16,451 nucleotides of DNA from an uncultured Mollicutes bacterium (GTDB lineage Bacteria; Bacillota_I; Bacilli_A; UBA3375). The stretch is from the NCBI GenBank assembly GCA_947313935.1, contig CAMZNW010000078.1:1-16451 (forward strand). Reading direction: 5' to 3'. Both the position numbers and the translations under genes were made by a program. The notes beneath the pieces are model-generated. The model saw only the letters and a program-made list of their open reading frames with translations, made no database searches and had not been told where the DNA came from. Positions 6,893 to 15,029 of the stretch are shown piece after piece (within the stretch, counting starts at the first letter, position 1; every line of letters begins with the position of its first letter).

Positions 6893-7246
6893 ATGTTAAA
6901 TGGAGAATTCACATTAGACGATTTTTTAAAACAAATGAAAAAAAAAAAAAAAATGGGCGGTTTTACTTCTATAATAGGAATGATACCTGGAATGAAAAAA
7001 TTTGATACTTCTAAGTTTGATGAATATGAATTAGTACGTTTTCAAGCTATAATTGAATCAATGACTCCAAAAGAAAGAAAAAATATTAATTTATTAAATG
7101 CAAAACGAAAAATAAGAATTGCAAAAGGTTCAGGTACTAATGTTCAACAAGTTAATAAATTAATAAAGGGTTATATAGATAGTAAAAAAATGATGAAACA
7201 AATGAAAAATATGGATTTAAATAAAATTGGAAAGATGTTTCAATAA
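6893..7246 (+). CDS. ffh: SRP protein Ffh, M domain (in frame after the TAA)
   Basis: The 117-residue frame is the methionine-rich M domain, which binds SRP RNA and signal peptides. It begins MLNGEFTLDDFLKQM, then GFTSIIGMIPGMKK, then the RNA-binding helix region with ESMTPKERKN and RIAKGSGTNVQQVNKLIKGY, and ends in a Met/Lys-rich tail. ATG 6893 is the first in-frame start, 24 nt after the stop. It has no well-spaced ribosome binding site, so it would depend on reinitiation or on readthrough of the TAA. A run of 16 A (6938-6953) encodes KKKKK inside it. The stop overlaps the ATPase start (TAATG). Whether it is made as a separate chain is unknown. Confidence 0.85.
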   Translation: MLNGEFTLDDFLKQMKKKKKMGGFTSIIGMIPGMKKFDTSKFDEYELVRFQAIIESMTPKERKNINLLNAKRKIRIAKGSGTNVQQVNKLIKGYIDSKKMMKQMKNMDLNKIGKMFQ

Positions 7247-9669
7247 TGATAAAAAATTATTACGGTTTGACAAAAAAACAAGTAATTGAAAATCGTAAAA
7301 AAAAAGGGAATAATACTACACCTATGCGAAAAAATATTTCAACTTTTCGTATTTTTTTGAAACAATTATTAAATCCAATTATACTTATTTTGAGTATAAT
7401 AACAATATTTATAATCTTAGTAGCATTATATTTTAATTCATATGATAGTAAAGTTCAAGCAATAATAATATTATGTTTAATTATTTTTAATGTTGTATGG
7501 GGAACTATTCAAGAGTTAAAAACTAGAATTAGAATAGAAAAACTAAAAAAATTAGATGAATTGAAATCGGTAGTAATCCGTGATGGAATAGAAATGGAAA
7601 TTGTATCAGCTGAAGTTGTACAAGAAGATATATTAGTAATAAGAATAGGTGATATTGTAAATGCTGATATAAAAATAATTCAAGCAGATAACTTCTTAAT
7701 TGATGAATCTTTTATTACTGGAGAAAGTGAACCAATTAATAAATATAATGGCGATATAGTTTTAGCAAATTCACAAGTATTAAATGGAATTGCAATAGGA
7801 CAAGTAATTGCAGTTGGAGAAAAACGCGTTGTGGGACAAATAGGTTTAGATATAGTAAGTAAAGAGCCTAAAAAATCAATTCTAGAAAAAAAAATTAATT
7901 ATTTGAATGTTATTATAAGTATTATTGCTTTATTTGTGACAATATTATTGTTTTTATTTTTATCATTAATGCCTATTAGTAAAATTAGTGTATTTAAAAC
8001 AACTACAATATTTTTAATAGCTATAATTCCAGAAGGTATTTCAATTACATTTATTATAATGATTTCATTATTAGCTCGTAAATCAGCAAAAAGTAATGCT
8101 TTAGTAAAAGATGCAAAAATATTAGAAACTTTGTCAAAAGTTGATATAGTTTGTACTGATAAAACTGGAACATTAACTAAAAATAAAATGACAATAACTA
8201 AAAAAATTGATAATAAAAAAGCAAAGCGTGAAGATTTAACAAAGTTTATAGCTATTCCTTCTTCAAGTACTTCAGTTGCAGTTAATGAGTTATTAAAAAG
8301 TGTTAAAACTAATCATTTAGAATTAATTGAAGAAATTACTTTTAATTCTAAAAATAAGTATAGTGCAATGAAAATATATGATAAACGTTTAAAAAAGTAT
8401 TATGTAGTTAAATTGGGTGCTCCAGAAATGTTAGTAATAACTTGTATTGAAGACTATTCTAAAATTTGTAGTAAACTAGCTAAAAATGGACAAAGAATTC
8501 TTGTTTCTGTATATCAAGAAGTATTACCTAATATACAAATAAAAGATGTTGTAGAAAATAAAGGTTTTATTTTAAATGCAATTTATGGAATTAAAGATCC
8601 AATAAAAAAAGATATTATTACTTCGATTAATAAAATGCAAAAAGCAGGAATAAGTGTAATTGTAGTAACAGGAGATCATATTGAAACTGCTAAACATATT
8701 GCAAAAGAACTAAATATTTATAATGAAACTAAGCATATTGCTTTAACTGGCGATGATATTAGTAAAATTAGTAAAGATAAATTATCGAGTATAATCGAAG
8801 ATATTCGTGTTGTAGCACGAGTTAGTCCTCAACAAAAAAGTTATATTATTGAATTGTTACAAGCTAAAAATCATACTGTAGCTATGTTGGGAGATGGAAC
8901 AAACGATGTAATTGCAATTACCCAAGCAAATATAGGTGTAGCAATGGGAAGTGGTACAGAAGTTGCAAAAGAATTAGCAGATATGATAATTTTAGATAAT
9001 AATTTTTCTACAATTACTGATGGGATAAAAAATGGACGAACACTTTTTATAAATATACAAAAAACATTAATTCATACATTGACTTTAAACTTTACAATGA
9101 TGATAATATTGTTATTTGTATTATTAAATACTCATGGTCAAGTATTATTATTTAATTTAGAGTTAATTTTATTAATTAATGTAATTTTAGACGGATTTAT
9201 TTCTTTAGCACTTGGTTTTGAAGTATGTGAAAAAGATATAATGCTGGAAAAACCTAATAATACTAATCATTTAGTTGGAAAAAAATTGAGTTTATGGGTA
9301 TTAACAAAAGTATTATTACAGAGTGGATTACTAATTATTGTAAATATTTATTTAAACATATTATTAATAAATCAATATGTTATTAACAGTGTAATGTTAT
9401 TAATATTAATATTAGGACAAGTATATGGAGCATTAGAAGTACGTACATTTAAAAATATAATAAATATAAGTATTAAGAGTAATATATTATTAATAATAAG
9501 TTTATGTACAAGTGTAATATTTTCATTAGTGTTAATTTATTCTCCAATAAATATTTTCTTTAATTTATTACCAATTAGAATAAGTTATTTACCAGTAGTA
9601 TTTTTAATAAGTTTATTACCATTTTTTATAACGATTATTATAAAATCTTTTAAAAATAAATTTAGATAA
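7246..9669 (+). CDS. P-type cation ATPase, probably Ca2+ type (P2)
   Basis: This is an integral membrane pump of 807 residues with the P2 layout. M1-M2 lie near residues 35-85. The actuator TGES is at 158-161, PEG (262-264) is in M4, and the phosphorylated Asp305 is in DKTGTLTKN. The small N domain has LGAPE where KGAPE is usual. TGDHIETA, GDGTND (549-554) and a C-terminal set of membrane helices follow. Of the SERCA calcium ligands, site II residues have equivalents (Glu263 in M4, Asn645 and Asp649 in M6), but the M5 site I Glu is replaced by Met618. That suggests one ion per cycle, as in SPCA/PMR1-type pumps. Ca2+ (or Mn2+) export is inferred. It overlaps the ffh M-domain stop by 1 nt, so it belongs to the gatD-ffh operon. 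Confidence 0.88.
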   Translation: MIKNYYGLTKKQVIENRKKKGNNTTPMRKNISTFRIFLKQLLNPIILILSIITIFIILVALYFNSYDSKVQAIIILCLIIFNVVWGTIQELKTRIRIEKLKKLDELKSVVIRDGIEMEIVSAEVVQEDILVIRIGDIVNADIKIIQADNFLIDESFITGESEPINKYNGDIVLANSQVLNGIAIGQVIAVGEKRVVGQIGLDIVSKEPKKSILEKKINYLNVIISIIALFVTILLFLFLSLMPISKISVFKTTTIFLIAIIPEGISITFIIMISLLARKSAKSNALVKDAKILETLSKVDIVCTDKTGTLTKNKMTITKKIDNKKAKREDLTKFIAIPSSSTSVAVNELLKSVKTNHLELIEEITFNSKNKYSAMKIYDKRLKKYYVVKLGAPEMLVITCIEDYSKICSKLAKNGQRILVSVYQEVLPNIQIKDVVENKGFILNAIYGIKDPIKKDIITSINKMQKAGISVIVVTGDHIETAKHIAKELNIYNETKHIALTGDDISKISKDKLSSIIEDIRVVARVSPQQKSYIIELLQAKNHTVAMLGDGTNDVIAITQANIGVAMGSGTEVAKELADMIILDNNFSTITDGIKNGRTLFINIQKTLIHTLTLNFTMMIILLFVLLNTHGQVLLFNLELILLINVILDGFISLALGFEVCEKDIMLEKPNNTNHLVGKKLSLWVLTKVLLQSGLLIIVNIYLNILLINQYVINSVMLLILILGQVYGALEVRTFKNIINISIKSNILLIISLCTSVIFSLVLIYSPINIFFNLLPIRISYLPVVFLISLLPFFITIIIKSFKNKFR

Positions 9670-9699
9670 ATAGAAAAACGTATGTTAAAATAAATTTTA

Positions 9700-9708
9700 T
9701 GATAAAAT
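9700..9708 (+). promoter_or_regulatory. Possible extended -10 before parE
   Basis: TGATAAAAT (TG, n, TAAAAT) lies 18 bp before the parE ATG. It overlaps a short inverted repeat, ATTTTAT-g-ATAAAAT (9694-9708). There is no good -35, and the leader would be only about 12 nt, with the GGAGG ribosome binding site at its very start. Readthrough from the ATPase gene is the alternative. Confidence 0.35.
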
Positions 9709-9726
9709 AAATGATATGGAGGCAAA

Positions 9727-11637
9727 ATGTCTAAAAAATATGATAGTAGTAGTATAAAAATATTAGAAGGATTAGAAGCAGTTAGAAAAAGACCTGGTAT
9801 GTATATTGGATCTACTGATACACGTGGTTTACATCATTTAGTATGGGAAATAGTTGATAATGCAATTGATGAAGCATTAAATGGATATGGTGATGAAATT
9901 AATGTAATATTAAATGATGATAATTCGGTATCTATAATTGATTATGGGCGTGGGATACCTGTAGATTTACATGAAAGTGGTATTCCAGCTGTACAAGTTA
10001 TTTTTACAAAATTACATGCTGGTGGTAAATTTGGTGGAGGAGAGTATAAAACATCTGGTGGATTACATGGGGTTGGTTCTTCTGTTGTAAATGCTTTATC
10101 AACTCGTGTAGATTTAGAAATAGCACGTGATGGGTTTATGTGGGAACAATCTTTTTATGATGGAGGATTACATGTTTCTAAATTAGTAAAGGGTAAAAAA
10201 ACTAAAAAAACCGGAACAAAGGTGACTTTTTTTCCAGATGCAAGTATTTTTTCAACAACAAATTATAATTATAAGACAATTGTAAAAAGATTACAAGAAA
10301 GTGCGTTTTTAAATAGTGGTCTTAAAGTGACAATTGAAGATAAGCGCGATTATAAATATGAGGAATTTCAATATGAAGATGGAATTGTGGAATTTATTAA
10401 TCATTTATTAGGGAGTAAAAAAGCTATATCTAAACCAATTGTTTTTAAAAATTCAAGTAAGGATATAGAAGTTGAAATTGGAATTATATATAATGATTCT
10501 TATAATGAAGAAATTGTTTCATTTGTCAATAATGTTCGTACTTTAGATGGTGGTACACATGAATCAGGTTTTAAAGCAGGTTTAACAAGAGCAATAAATG
10601 ATTATGCTAAAAATAATAATTTACTAAAAGCTAAGGAGCGTAATTTAGAAGGTGGTGACGTACGTGAGGGATTAATAGCTGTTATTTCAATTAAAATTCC
10701 AGAAGATATTTTACAATTTGAAGGGCAAACTAAGTCTAAATTAGGAACACCTGAAGCACGTGCAATAACTGAAAATATTATAAGTCAAGGTTTAGGTTTT
10801 CATTTTGATCAAAATAAAAACGAAACAATTAAAATTATATCTAAAGCAATAAAATCTCGAGATGCTCGTTTAGCAGCAAAAAAAGCACGTTTAGAAGCGA
10901 GAAAAGGTAAAAATTCCAAAAAAGAAGTAATTTTATCGGGTAAACTAACACCAGCACAATCAAAAATTGCTTTAGAACGTGAAATATTTTTAGTCGAAGG
11001 TGATTCAGCTGGAGGAAGTGCAAAGCAAGGTAGAAATCGTAAATTTCAAGCAATTTTACCTTTACGTGGTAAAGTAGTAAATACAGAAAAAGCTAGATTA
11101 GAAGATATATTAAAAAATGAAGAGCTAGCTACAATTATAAATACACTGGGTGCTAGTGTGGGAACAGATTTTGATTTATCAGGAATTCAATATGGAAAAA
11201 TAATTATAATGACAGATGCTGATACTGATGAAGCACATATTCAAATATTATTATTAACATTCTTTTATCGATATATGCGTCCTTTAATTGAAAATGGTTA
11301 TATTTATATGGCTCAGCCACCATTATATAAAGTTTCAACTTTTGATAATAAACAAGTTGAGTATGCTTGGGATGAAAATGGATTAAATAAAGCTTTAAAA
11401 AAATTTAAAAAGAAATATTATATTCAACGATATAAAGGTCTTGGTGAAATGGATGCAACACAACTATGGGAAACAACAATGGATCCAACAAAAAGAGTTT
11501 TAATTCGTGTTACAATAGATGATATTATTAATGCAGAAAAAGAAGTTAATATTTTAATGGGTGATGATGTACCAAAACGTCGTGAATGGATCGAAAATAA
11601 TATTGATTTTAATCAAGAAGATAATTTTCAGATATAG
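9727..11637 (+). CDS. parE: DNA topoisomerase IV subunit B
   Basis: ParE is the ATPase subunit of topoisomerase IV, which decatenates daughter chromosomes. The 636 residues contain the GHKL ATPase site (Glu41, Asn45 in EIVDNAIDEAL), SGGLHGVGSSVVNALS (the SS favours ParE over GyrB, which usually has AS), the transducer domain, and the TOPRIM domain with Glu424 in VEGDSAGGS and DADTD at 497-501. The residue after the last Asp is Glu502, where type IIA enzymes normally have Gly (DGAH). The C-terminal part YKGLGEMDATQLWETTMDP is normal. GGAGG precedes the ATG, and parC starts 8 bp after the stop, confirming the parEC pair. Confidence 0.95.
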   Translation: MSKKYDSSSIKILEGLEAVRKRPGMYIGSTDTRGLHHLVWEIVDNAIDEALNGYGDEINVILNDDNSVSIIDYGRGIPVDLHESGIPAVQVIFTKLHAGGKFGGGEYKTSGGLHGVGSSVVNALSTRVDLEIARDGFMWEQSFYDGGLHVSKLVKGKKTKKTGTKVTFFPDASIFSTTNYNYKTIVKRLQESAFLNSGLKVTIEDKRDYKYEEFQYEDGIVEFINHLLGSKKAISKPIVFKNSSKDIEVEIGIIYNDSYNEEIVSFVNNVRTLDGGTHESGFKAGLTRAINDYAKNNNLLKAKERNLEGGDVREGLIAVISIKIPEDILQFEGQTKSKLGTPEARAITENIISQGLGFHFDQNKNETIKIISKAIKSRDARLAAKKARLEARKGKNSKKEVILSGKLTPAQSKIALEREIFLVEGDSAGGSAKQGRNRKFQAILPLRGKVVNTEKARLEDILKNEELATIINTLGASVGTDFDLSGIQYGKIIIMTDADTDEAHIQILLLTFFYRYMRPLIENGYIYMAQPPLYKVSTFDNKQVEYAWDENGLNKALKKFKKKYYIQRYKGLGEMDATQLWETTMDPTKRVLIRVTIDDIINAEKEVNILMGDDVPKRREWIENNIDFNQEDNFQI

Positions 11638-11645
11638 GAGGATAA

Positions 11646-14048
11646 ATGGTAAAACAAATAGATGTCAACGAATTTTTAGATTTAACAGTAGAGGAATTGT
11701 TTGCTGATCGTTTTGCTCGATATTCTAAGTATATTATTCAAGATCGAGCATTACCAGACATTCGAGATGGTTTGAAACCTGTACAAAGAAGAATTATTTA
11801 TTCAATGAATAAAGAAGGAAACACTTTTTCAAAACAATTTAGAAAATCAGCTAAGACAGTTGGGAACGTAATTGGGAATTATCATCCTCATGGTGATACT
11901 TCAGTTTATGATGCAATGGTAAGGATGTCACAAGATTGGAAGGTTAATGCACCTTTAATAATTATGCATGGAAATAATGGATCTATAGATGGTGATCGTG
12001 CGGCTGCAATGCGTTATACTGAAACTAAAATGTCTCAATATTCAGAATATATGATTAAAGATATTGATGAAAATACAGTCCAACAAATACCAAATTTTGA
12101 TGATACAGAATTAGAACCAACGGTATTACCAACTCGAATACCGAATTTATTAATAAATGGTGTTAGTGGTATTAGTGCAGGATATGCAACAGATATTCCA
12201 CCGCATAATGCTAATGAGATTGTACAAGGATGTATTTATTTGAATCAACATCCTGAAGCAACTTTAGATGAATTAATGAAGATTATTCCAGGTCCTGATT
12301 TACCAACAGGTGGCATTATTCAAGGAACAGATGGAATTCGTCAAGCTTATGAAACTGGTAAGGGTAAAATTATTATTAAATCAGAAACTAAAATAGTTGC
12401 GAATGAAATTATTGTAACAGCAATACCTTATGAAGTAAATAAATCAACATTATTACAAAAAATTGATTTAATTAGAATAGATAAAAAAATAGATGGAATT
12501 AAAGAGATTATTGATCAATCAGATCAAAAAGGAATGAAAATTGTAATTAGTTGTCAAAAAGGTGCAAATGTTGAAATGATTTTACGTTATTTATTAAAAA
12601 ACACTCAATTACAACGTAGTTATTCACTTAATATGATTGCAATCAATAAAAAGCGACCTGAACAATTAGGTTTAATTGCAATATTAGATGCTTTCATTAA
12701 ACATCGAGAAGATGTAATTTTACGACGTAGTAATTTTCGTTTAGAAAAGGCAAATAAGAAATTACATATATTATCTGGAATGATTACTGCTGTTAGTATG
12801 TTAGATGAAGTCGTAGAAATTATTCGTAATTCCAGCGATAAAAATGATTCGAAAATCAATTTAATTAAGCAGTTTAGATTTACTCAAGAGCAAGCCGAAG
12901 CAGTTGTAATGATGCAATTGTATCGTTTATCAAATACTGATATTCATAATCTTGAATCAAATGTAGTTGCTTTAAACGAAGAGATTAATATTTTAAATAA
13001 AATATTATCAAAAAAAGAAGTTTTAACCAATTTAATTACAACTGAGTTACAAGAAGTATATGATTTAGCCACTTATGAACGTAAAACAAAAATTGAAAAA
13101 GATGTTGAAGAGTTAGTAATAGATCAAAAGGACTTATTGAAAGCAGAAAAAATGATTGTTGCGGTAACTAAAAAAGGTTATATTAAACGTTCTAATCCTC
13201 GTTCTTATATGTCATCACAAGAGTTATCTACATGTCAAGTAGGAGATATTGTAGTAGGTAATATAAGTACAAATACTCGAAATAACATTTTAGTGTTTTT
13301 TAATGATGGTACATATGTAAATATACCAGTTCATATGATTGTTGAAAATAAGTGGAAAGATGTGGGAGTACATATTTCATCTTTTTGCAAGATTAATGAT
13401 GGTGTTAATGTTATTGGAGTTGTTCAAACAGCTGATTTTAAAGATTATACAGATATTATTTCTATTTCTAAATTAGGATATTATACTAAGAGTAAATTTG
13501 TAGAACTATCAAATCATAAAATATGTCAAAAAATACAATGGATTAAAATAAAAAAAGCAGCTGAAATTGTTAGTTTTGATTTTGCAAATGGTAATAATTT
13601 AGAACAACTTTTAAGTGATGATGTAATGTTTATAACTAATCAAGGACGTTATGTAAAATATGAACGTAATAATTTGCAAGAATTTGGATTAAAAAGAGTT
13701 GGAGTAAAATTAATCAATTTACATAAGGATGAAGTCTTTAAATTTGTTATATATTTAAACAATGATTTTATGATTACAACAAGTAATGTTTCATATGTTG
13801 CTTTTAATCATAAAAATATTGCTTCTACAGAAAAACCAAAAATATTGTATACTAATAATAAAACTAAGCCATTAGAAGTATTTAATTTAGTTAAGTTAAA
13901 TACAAATAATATTTTAATAAAAGAAGTTATAACAGAACATTTAATTGATATGAAGAAAATAAAATTAACTACAACTGAAGGTAAATTTAAAAGTTTAGTT
14001 AATGTTAATGAGTTAATTTCAATTGAAAATTTATTGGATATTAAGTAA
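11646..14048 (+). CDS. parC: DNA topoisomerase IV subunit A
   Basis: ParC is the DNA-breaking subunit that pairs with ParE. The 800 residues have the winged-helix breakage domain with catalytic Tyr124 in AAMRYTETKMS, the quinolone-region motif YHPHGDTSVYDAM (Thr85 and Asp89 at the positions altered in resistant strains, where Ser is the common residue at the first), the conserved ISAGYATDIPPHN, a long coiled-coil arm (about 360-470) and a beta-pinwheel C-terminal domain of repeated blades from about 500. AGGAGG (11637-11642) precedes the ATG and overlaps the parE stop. The placement directly after parE identifies it as ParC, not GyrA. Confidence 0.95.
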   Translation: MVKQIDVNEFLDLTVEELFADRFARYSKYIIQDRALPDIRDGLKPVQRRIIYSMNKEGNTFSKQFRKSAKTVGNVIGNYHPHGDTSVYDAMVRMSQDWKVNAPLIIMHGNNGSIDGDRAAAMRYTETKMSQYSEYMIKDIDENTVQQIPNFDDTELEPTVLPTRIPNLLINGVSGISAGYATDIPPHNANEIVQGCIYLNQHPEATLDELMKIIPGPDLPTGGIIQGTDGIRQAYETGKGKIIIKSETKIVANEIIVTAIPYEVNKSTLLQKIDLIRIDKKIDGIKEIIDQSDQKGMKIVISCQKGANVEMILRYLLKNTQLQRSYSLNMIAINKKRPEQLGLIAILDAFIKHREDVILRRSNFRLEKANKKLHILSGMITAVSMLDEVVEIIRNSSDKNDSKINLIKQFRFTQEQAEAVVMMQLYRLSNTDIHNLESNVVALNEEINILNKILSKKEVLTNLITTELQEVYDLATYERKTKIEKDVEELVIDQKDLLKAEKMIVAVTKKGYIKRSNPRSYMSSQELSTCQVGDIVVGNISTNTRNNILVFFNDGTYVNIPVHMIVENKWKDVGVHISSFCKINDGVNVIGVVQTADFKDYTDIISISKLGYYTKSKFVELSNHKICQKIQWIKIKKAAEIVSFDFANGNNLEQLLSDDVMFITNQGRYVKYERNNLQEFGLKRVGVKLINLHKDEVFKFVIYLNNDFMITTSNVSYVAFNHKNIASTEKPKILYTNNKTKPLEVFNLVKLNTNNILIKEVITEHLIDMKKIKLTTTEGKFKSLVNVNELISIENLLDIK

Positions 14049-14056
14049 GGAGAAAG

Positions 14057-14314
14057 ATGATCTTTATAACGACACGAAGTATAGTTAAGGAAATTTTAAC
14101 CCTTGATAATCAATATTGTGAAAAATGTCAAAGCAAAGATGCAATTTTTTATAAACGAATAATTAAAGCATATTTTTTTATTATTCCAATAGTGAGCATT
14201 AGCAGTAATTATTATGTTAAGTGTAATGAGTGTGGTTATAGTTATGAGTTAGTAGATGAGCAAATTAAGCAATTAAAAACGACAATAAATAATACTGTTG
14301 TTTTTATTAATTAA
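14057..14314 (+). CDS. Small zinc-ribbon protein of unknown function
   Basis: An 85-residue protein with two CxxC knuckles (Cys21/Cys24 and Cys56/Cys59) flanking a hydrophobic stretch, FFIIPIVSIS, followed by NYYVKCNECGYSYEL. This resembles a widespread small zinc-ribbon family in which a CxxC is followed by a FFIPLIP-like segment, a YY motif and a second CxxC; that assignment is from memory. Function is unknown. It has a good AAGGAGA ribosome binding site 8 bp after parC and precedes the ABC genes by 12 bp, so it lies inside a co-oriented run. The hydrophobic segment is too short for a confident membrane helix. Confidence 0.75.
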   Translation: MIFITTRSIVKEILTLDNQYCEKCQSKDAIFYKRIIKAYFFIIPIVSISSNYYVKCNECGYSYELVDEQIKQLKTTINNTVVFIN

Positions 14315-14326
14315 AAGGAGGATTTT

Positions 14327-15028
14327 ATGCAATATGAAGTAAAAAATTTAGTGAAAAAATATCAAGCAGGTGATGAACAATTATTTGCTTTGAATAATGT
14401 TAGTTTAACAATTAAAGAAAATGAAATTAACACAATATTAGGACCATCTGGTAGTGGTAAAACAACATTATTAAATATGTTAGGAGCTATTGATCAGGTT
14501 GATAGTGGAGAAATTTTATTTCATGGAGAAGATATTGCTTTTTTAAATGAAAAGAAGAAAAGTATTTATCGACGAAATAACACGGGATTCATTTTTCAAA
14601 GTTATAATTTAATATCTACATTATCTATACTTGAAAATATTGAATTAGGTGCTTATCTTTCAAAAAATCCATTAGATGTAGAATTAATTATTAAAGAGTT
14701 AGGTTTGAGTGAACATAAGAATAAGTTTCCATATCAGTTATCTGGCGGGCAACAACAAAGAGTAGCAATTGCAAGAGTAGTTGTGAAAAATCCAAAGGTT
14801 ATTTTTTGTGATGAACCAACAGGTGCCTTAGATGAAAAAGCTGGACGTAAGATACTTAATATTTTACAAAAACTAAATGAAAAGTATAAAACAACATTAA
14901 TAATGGTAACGCATAATCCGAATATTGCCGATATGTCTCATCAAGTAATTCATTTTAATTCAGGAAAAATAGTCAATATTATCAAAAATGAACATTTAAA
15001 ATCAGCATATGAAATAGATTGGAGTTAA
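14327..15028 (+). CDS. ABC transporter ATP-binding protein (MacB/LolD type)
   Basis: The 233-residue nucleotide-binding subunit carries Walker A GPSGSGKT (39-46), the Q-loop in FIFQSYNLIS, signature LSGGQ (138-142), Walker B ending in Asp162-Glu163 (CDEPTGALD), and the switch His196. FQSYNLIS and DEPTGALD are typical of the MacB/LolD/FtsE-like group, which pairs with FtsX-fold permeases and mostly performs mechanotransmission or lipoprotein/peptide handling instead of bulk import. AAAGGAGGA precedes the ATG. The permease starts 1 bp after the stop. The substrate cannot be told from the sequence. Confidence 0.93.
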   Translation: MQYEVKNLVKKYQAGDEQLFALNNVSLTIKENEINTILGPSGSGKTTLLNMLGAIDQVDSGEILFHGEDIAFLNEKKKSIYRRNNTGFIFQSYNLISTLSILENIELGAYLSKNPLDVELIIKELGLSEHKNKFPYQLSGGQQQRVAIARVVVKNPKVIFCDEPTGALDEKAGRKILNILQKLNEKYKTTLIMVTHNPNIADMSHQVIHFNSGKIVNIIKNEHLKSAYEIDWS

Positions 15029-15029
15029 T

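Noticed and set aside
6706..6912. Minus-strand open frame of 68 codons over the ffh break
   Set aside because: It lies opposite conserved Ffh codons, has no ribosome binding site and shows no recognisable protein; it is a shadow of the AT-rich coding strand.
6840..6960. Frameshift as the explanation for the split ffh
   Set aside because: The NG and M domains are in the same frame across the TAA and the linker has normal length, so no insertion or deletion is needed.
9694..9708. ATTTTAT-g-ATAAAAT inverted repeat upstream of parE as an operator
   Set aside because: Such short AT palindromes are expected by chance at this base composition, and a 1-nt loop cannot form a hairpin.
10841..11053. 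Minus-strand open frame inside parE
   Set aside because: It is Leu/Phe-rich because it is antisense to Lys/Glu-rich ParE; no start signal and no family resemblance.
12620..12859. Minus-strand open frame inside parC
   Set aside because: It is fully contained in the conserved ParC coiled-coil arm region, with no translation signals.
9727..14048. gyrB-gyrA instead of parE-parC
   Set aside because: The SS in GLHGVGSSVVNALS, DADTD (not DADVD) in TOPRIM and the ParC-type sequence around HPHGDTSVYDAM fit topoisomerase IV better.
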